Source: Desulfuromonadales bacterium (lineage in GTDB: Bacteria; Desulfobacterota; Desulfuromonadia; Geobacterales; Pseudopelobacteraceae). Taken from it: 64,000 nt of DNA. The translations under genes and the position numbers were made by a program. Numbering within the stretch: position 1 is the stretch's first letter; each line of letters opens with the position of its first letter. The stretch lies in the NCBI GenBank assembly GCA_013349325.1, contig DUZX01000004.1:62001-126000 (forward strand). The letters are read 5' to 3'. The notes under the pieces were generated by a model, which was given only the letters and a program-made list of their open reading frames with translations, had not been told where the DNA came from and searched no databases. Below, in pieces: positions 63,621-64,000 of the stretch.

Positions 63621-64000
63621 TTAACCTTTCAGAATGCCGGCAATAATTGTCAGCGGGATGGTAACATAACCAAGAAAAAGAACGAGCGCGACAAGTGAGC
63701 CGAATTTGACAAGCAGCGGCTGACTTTTGTCACAACTCCATCCCATGGTCTGGAAGAAACTCTGGATGCCGTGTGAAAGATGCAGAAACAGGGCAACCAT
63801 CGCGCCGGAATAAATCAACGTTACGAGAATGTTTTTGAAGCCTGCCACAACCATTCCGAGTACGTTCGGCACCATTGCATCATGGAGCGGCACAAGATTC
63901 TTAAGCGCGGCCGTTTCAGGACTTATCACCTGGAACGTAAAATGTGCCAGATGGTAGAGCAGGAAAAGACCGAGCAGCGTTCCGGTCCAGATCATGTTTT
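63621..64000 (-). CDS. frdC: Fumarate reductase cytochrome b subunit, 3' part
   Basis: Only the C-terminal 126 residues are in the window; the frame is open to the last base. It shows three hydrophobic spans and His residues in [13 protein letters not shown] and [13 protein letters not shown] that fit haem b ligands of the diheme cytochrome b (SdhC/FrdC, Wolinella type). It anchors FrdAB and reacts with menaquinone. Confidence 0.88.
   Translation of the reverse strand, partial: NMIWTGTLLGLFLLYHLAHFTFQVISPETAALKNLVPLHDAMVPNVLGMVVAGFKNILVTLIYSGAMVALFLHLSHGIQSFFQTMGWSCDKSQPLLVKFGSLVALVLFLGYVTIPLTIIAGILKG

Overview
The window looks like chromosomal DNA of a strict-anaerobic deltaproteobacterium of the Geobacter type (Desulfuromonadia/Geobacterales). 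The pointers are a dodecaheme c-type cytochrome, a FrdCAB-type fumarate reductase/succinate dehydrogenase, an aldehyde:ferredoxin oxidoreductase, several B12-binding radical SAM enzymes, and large PAS-type hybrid histidine kinases. The genus is an inference; no rRNA or tRNA gene was found to fix it.

Region 1 (1-6.3 kb) is an accessory patch behind the 3' end of an aldehyde ferredoxin oxidoreductase gene. It holds toxin-antitoxin modules in different states of decay: an intact RHH/PIN pair, a beheaded brnT with an intact brnA, an intact FitB-like PIN pair, and a frameshifted MNT gene with an internally deleted HEPN partner. An AT-rich TPR gene, a RAYT transposase flanked by its REP palindromes, a MITE-like relic of a second RAYT and a duplicated 5' end of yraN lie between them.

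Region 2 (6.3-21.6 kb, plus strand) is housekeeping. It carries yraN, a two-gene glutamine-dependent NAD synthetase, a YciH/SUI1 factor, a MATE pump, mtaB, pepF, a SulP transporter, a CCA-adding enzyme and two hybrid histidine kinases. The second kinase is split by a frameshift at a run of seven G.

Region 3 (21.6-34.6 kb, minus strand) has glnS, miaB with a near-leaderless promoter, and a long run glgP-rarA-SRPBCC-pfkA-TPR protein-SNF2 helicase. smpB and the 12-heme cytochrome gene follow on the plus strand.

Region 4 (36.3-42.0 kb, minus strand) is an AEC transporter and the edge of a polysaccharide locus: a WecG/TagA glycosyltransferase, a beta-helix protein, a PIN toxin pair, an acetyltransferase fragment, a glycosyltransferase tail and a truncated SurA-like gene.

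Region 5 (42.1-60.8 kb, minus strand) is the most interesting part. It is a tightly coupled type II fatty-acid/polyketide locus: ketosynthase, chain-length-factor-like ketosynthase, ketoreductase, dehydratase, acyltransferase, thioesterase, ACP, LpxL-like acyltransferase, glycosyltransferase, polysaccharide deacetylase, and a LolA/lipoprotein/MMPL export set. Its export and chain-building genes resemble those of aryl polyene loci, but it has no visible starter-unit ligase or ammonia lyase. It also carries three B12-binding radical SAM enzymes and a fourth radical SAM enzyme, a combination that recalls loci proposed for ladderane-type lipids. The first gene of the run encodes a Cas6-like RAMP protein that overlaps the first radical SAM gene, with no CRISPR array in view. 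Two copies of a MITE-like repeat bracket the core block, and a related repeat sits in frame inside the lolA-like gene. The window ends in frdB, frdA and part of frdC.
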